DNA of 64,000 bases, from positions 620,001 through 684,000 of the forward strand of contig JBAIAA010000891.1 in the NCBI GenBank assembly GCA_037893245.1. Direction: 5' to 3'. Under the pieces are notes generated by a model, which searched no databases, was not told the DNA's origin, and was given only the letters and a program-made list of their open reading frames with translations. Source of the DNA: Crossaster papposus (lineage: Eukaryota; Echinodermata; Asteroidea; Velatida; Solasteridae). The translations under genes were made by a program, and so were the position numbers. The stretch's first letter is position 1, and each line of letters begins with the position of its first letter. Of the stretch, positions 62,294 through 64,000 are shown in pieces.

Positions 62294-62704
62294 CATTAAT
62301 CTTTGACGTATTCTTTGACGCATTTTTTGATGTGGGAAGTCGCCCGCGGGAAATGCCCCAAGGGAAATTGCCCCACGGGAAATCGCCCCACGGTAAATCC
62401 CCCGACGGGAAATCCCCCTCACGGGAAACTCCTCCCGGGGAAATCCCCTGCCGAATTCAAATAATTATGAAAATTCAATGCGAATTCAATGAATTATTCG
62501 TTGACGCATTCAATGCGAATTCAATGCGAATTCAATGCGAATTCAATGCGAATTCAATGCGAATTCAATGATTTAACTTATTCTTTGACGCATTTTTTGA
62601 TGTGGGAAGTCCCCCGCGGAAAATCCCCCAGCGGGAAATTTGATGATTTGATGATTTGATGATTTGATGATTTGATGATTCGATGATTCGATGATTCGAT
62701 GATT
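62294..62704. repeat. Spacer gamma + linker + delta (arm mutated)
   Basis: Gamma 62294-62507 has private changes (cccgacggg, caaataattatg). Delta from 62571 has cccagcggg, again breaking the right inverted-repeat arm. Confidence 0.9.
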
Positions 62705-62756
62705 CGATGATGTCCGATGATGTCCGATGATGTCCGATGATGTCCGATGATGTCCG
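62705..62756. repeat. 10-mer mini array, 5 units
   Basis: Five A-type units. Confidence 0.92.
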
Positions 62757-63381
62757 AATTCAATGCGAATTCAATGCGAATTCAATGCGAATTCAATGCG
62801 AATTCAATGCGAATTCAATGCGAATTCAATGCGAATTCAATGCGAATTCAATGCGAATTCAATGCGAATTCAATGCGAATTCAATGCGAATTCAATGCGA
62901 ATTCAATGCGAATTCAATGCGAATTCAATGCGAATTCAATGCGAATTCAATGCGAATTCAATGCGAATTCAATGCGAATTCAATGCGAATTCAATGCGAA
63001 TTCAATGCGAATTCAATGCGAATTCAATGCGAATTCAATGCGAATTCAATGCGAATTCAATGCGAATTCAATGCGAATTCAATGCGAATTCAATGCGAAT
63101 TCAATGCGAATTCAATGCGAATTCAATGCGAATTCAATGCGAATTCAATGCGAATTCAATGCGAATTCAATGCGAATTCAATGCGAATTCAATGCGAATT
63201 CAATGCGAATTCAATGCGAATTCAATGCGAATTCAATGCGAATTCAATGCGAATTCAATGCGAATTCAATGCGAATTCAATGCGAATTCAATGCGAATTC
63301 AATGCGAATTCAATGCGAATTCAATGCGAATTCAATGCGAATTCAATGCGAATTCAATGCGAATTCAATGCGAATTCAATG
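62757..63381. repeat. 11-mer array, pure
   Basis: About 57 aattc units with no visible variant. Confidence 0.94.
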
Positions 63382-63807
63382 AATTAATCTTTGACGTATT
63401 CCTTGACGCATTTTTTTATGTGGGAAGTCGCCCGCGGGAAATCGCCCCGCGTAAAATGCCCCAAGGGAAATTGCCCCACGGGAATTCGCCCCACGGTAAA
63501 TCCCCCCACGGGAAATCCCCCCCACGGGAAATTCCTCCCGGGGAAATCCCCTGCCGAATTCAAGGAATTATGGAAATTCAATGCGAATTCAATGAATTAT
63601 TCGTTGACGTATTCTTTGACGTATTTGTTGACGCATTCAATGCGAATTCAATGCGAATTCAATGCGAATTCAATGCGAATTCAATGCGAATTCAATGCGA
63701 ATTCAATGCGAATTCAATGCGAATTCAATGCGAATTCAATGCGAATTCAATGCGAATTCAATGCGAATTCAATGCGAATTCAATGCGAATTCAATGCGAA
63801 TTCAATG
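63382..63807. repeat. Spacer beta + 11-mer array
   Basis: Standard beta (63382-63634) and about 15 11-mers. Same lengths as 61135-61560. Confidence 0.92.
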
Positions 63808-64000
63808 CATTAATCTTTGACGTATTCTTTGACGCATTTTTTGATGTGGGAAGTCGCCCGCGGGAAATGCCCCAAGGGAAATTGCCCCACGGGAAATCGC
63901 CCCACGGTAAATCCCCCCACGGGAAATCCCCCTCACGGGAAACTCCTCCCGGGGAAATCCCCTGCCGAATTCAAGGAATTATGAAAATTCAATGCGAATT
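63808..64000. repeat. Spacer gamma, cut by window end
   Basis: Starts cattaatctttgacg and is intact to the edge. The repeat block continues beyond the window. Confidence 0.9.

Noticed and set aside
62757..63381. Telomeric repeat
   Set aside because: The 11-mer is not G-rich on either strand and does not resemble known telomere repeats; it alternates with spacers through the whole window and does not run to an end.
1..64000. Transposon or retroelement as HOR carrier
   Set aside because: I saw no transposase or reverse-transcriptase-like reading frame, terminal inverted repeats or long terminal repeats. All module boundaries are repeat-to-repeat junctions.
1..64000. tRNA, rRNA or other structured RNA genes
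   Set aside because: No non-repetitive stretch is long enough. Spacer cores are themselves tandem repeats.

Overview
The 64-kb window is one continuous block of nested tandem repeats. I find no protein-coding gene, tRNA, rRNA, CRISPR array or mobile element. Four short-period families account for nearly everything. (1) An 11-bp unit, aattcaatgcg, with a point variant aagtcaatgcg, covers close to half the window (my coordinate sum, about 30 kb). (2) A 10-bp unit, tgtccgatga, with variants, covers about 20 kb. (3) A degenerate 15-bp GC-rich unit of the type cgggaaatcccccca lies inside 'spacer' blocks. (4) An 8-bp unit, gatgattt/gatgattc, joins the spacers to the 10-mer arrays. A 24/26-bp unit built on attattcgttgacgc occurs at three places.

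These parts form a higher-order repeat (HOR) of roughly 1.3-2.7 kb, always in one orientation: spacer (alpha, beta or gamma type, about 214-253 bp), short 11-mer linker, delta block (CCGCGG inverted repeat plus 8-mers), 10-mer array, long 11-mer array, next spacer. About two dozen full or partial HOR copies are present. In 10-mer descriptions the variants are coded A (tgtccgatga), G (tgtccggtga), C (tgcccgatga), N (tgtccaatga), T (tttccggtga) and E (tgtccgaaga).

Layout: 1-28.9 kb is mainly alpha-type HORs, including three loci with the 24/26-bp array and a beta-like block (9.3, 20.4, 25.8 kb). 28.9-44.0 kb is a tandem pair of about 7.5-kb super-repeats with beta spacers. 44.0-48.7 kb is a pair of adjacent HORs of about 2.3-2.5 kb sharing a private 1-bp deletion. 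48.7-64 kb mixes beta, alpha and gamma spacers, has miniature 10-mer arrays of 4-5 units, and mostly pure 11-mer arrays. About 3.8-9.3 kb is rich in single-base indels, densest at 7.15-8.16 kb, where the sequence is either decayed or poorly assembled.

The long open frames (up to 484 codons) are by-products. The 10- and 11-bp periods are not multiples of three and the units lack stops on one strand, so all three frames of that strand stay open and give the same 10- or 11-residue peptide. Size, HOR structure, homogenisation and absence of genes fit eukaryotic satellite heterochromatin (centromeric, subtelomeric or a knob) assembled from long reads. The species cannot be named from the sequence, and a giant repeat-rich element from another source cannot be excluded. 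Nothing here supports an encoded biochemical system. What is unusual is the repeat architecture itself.
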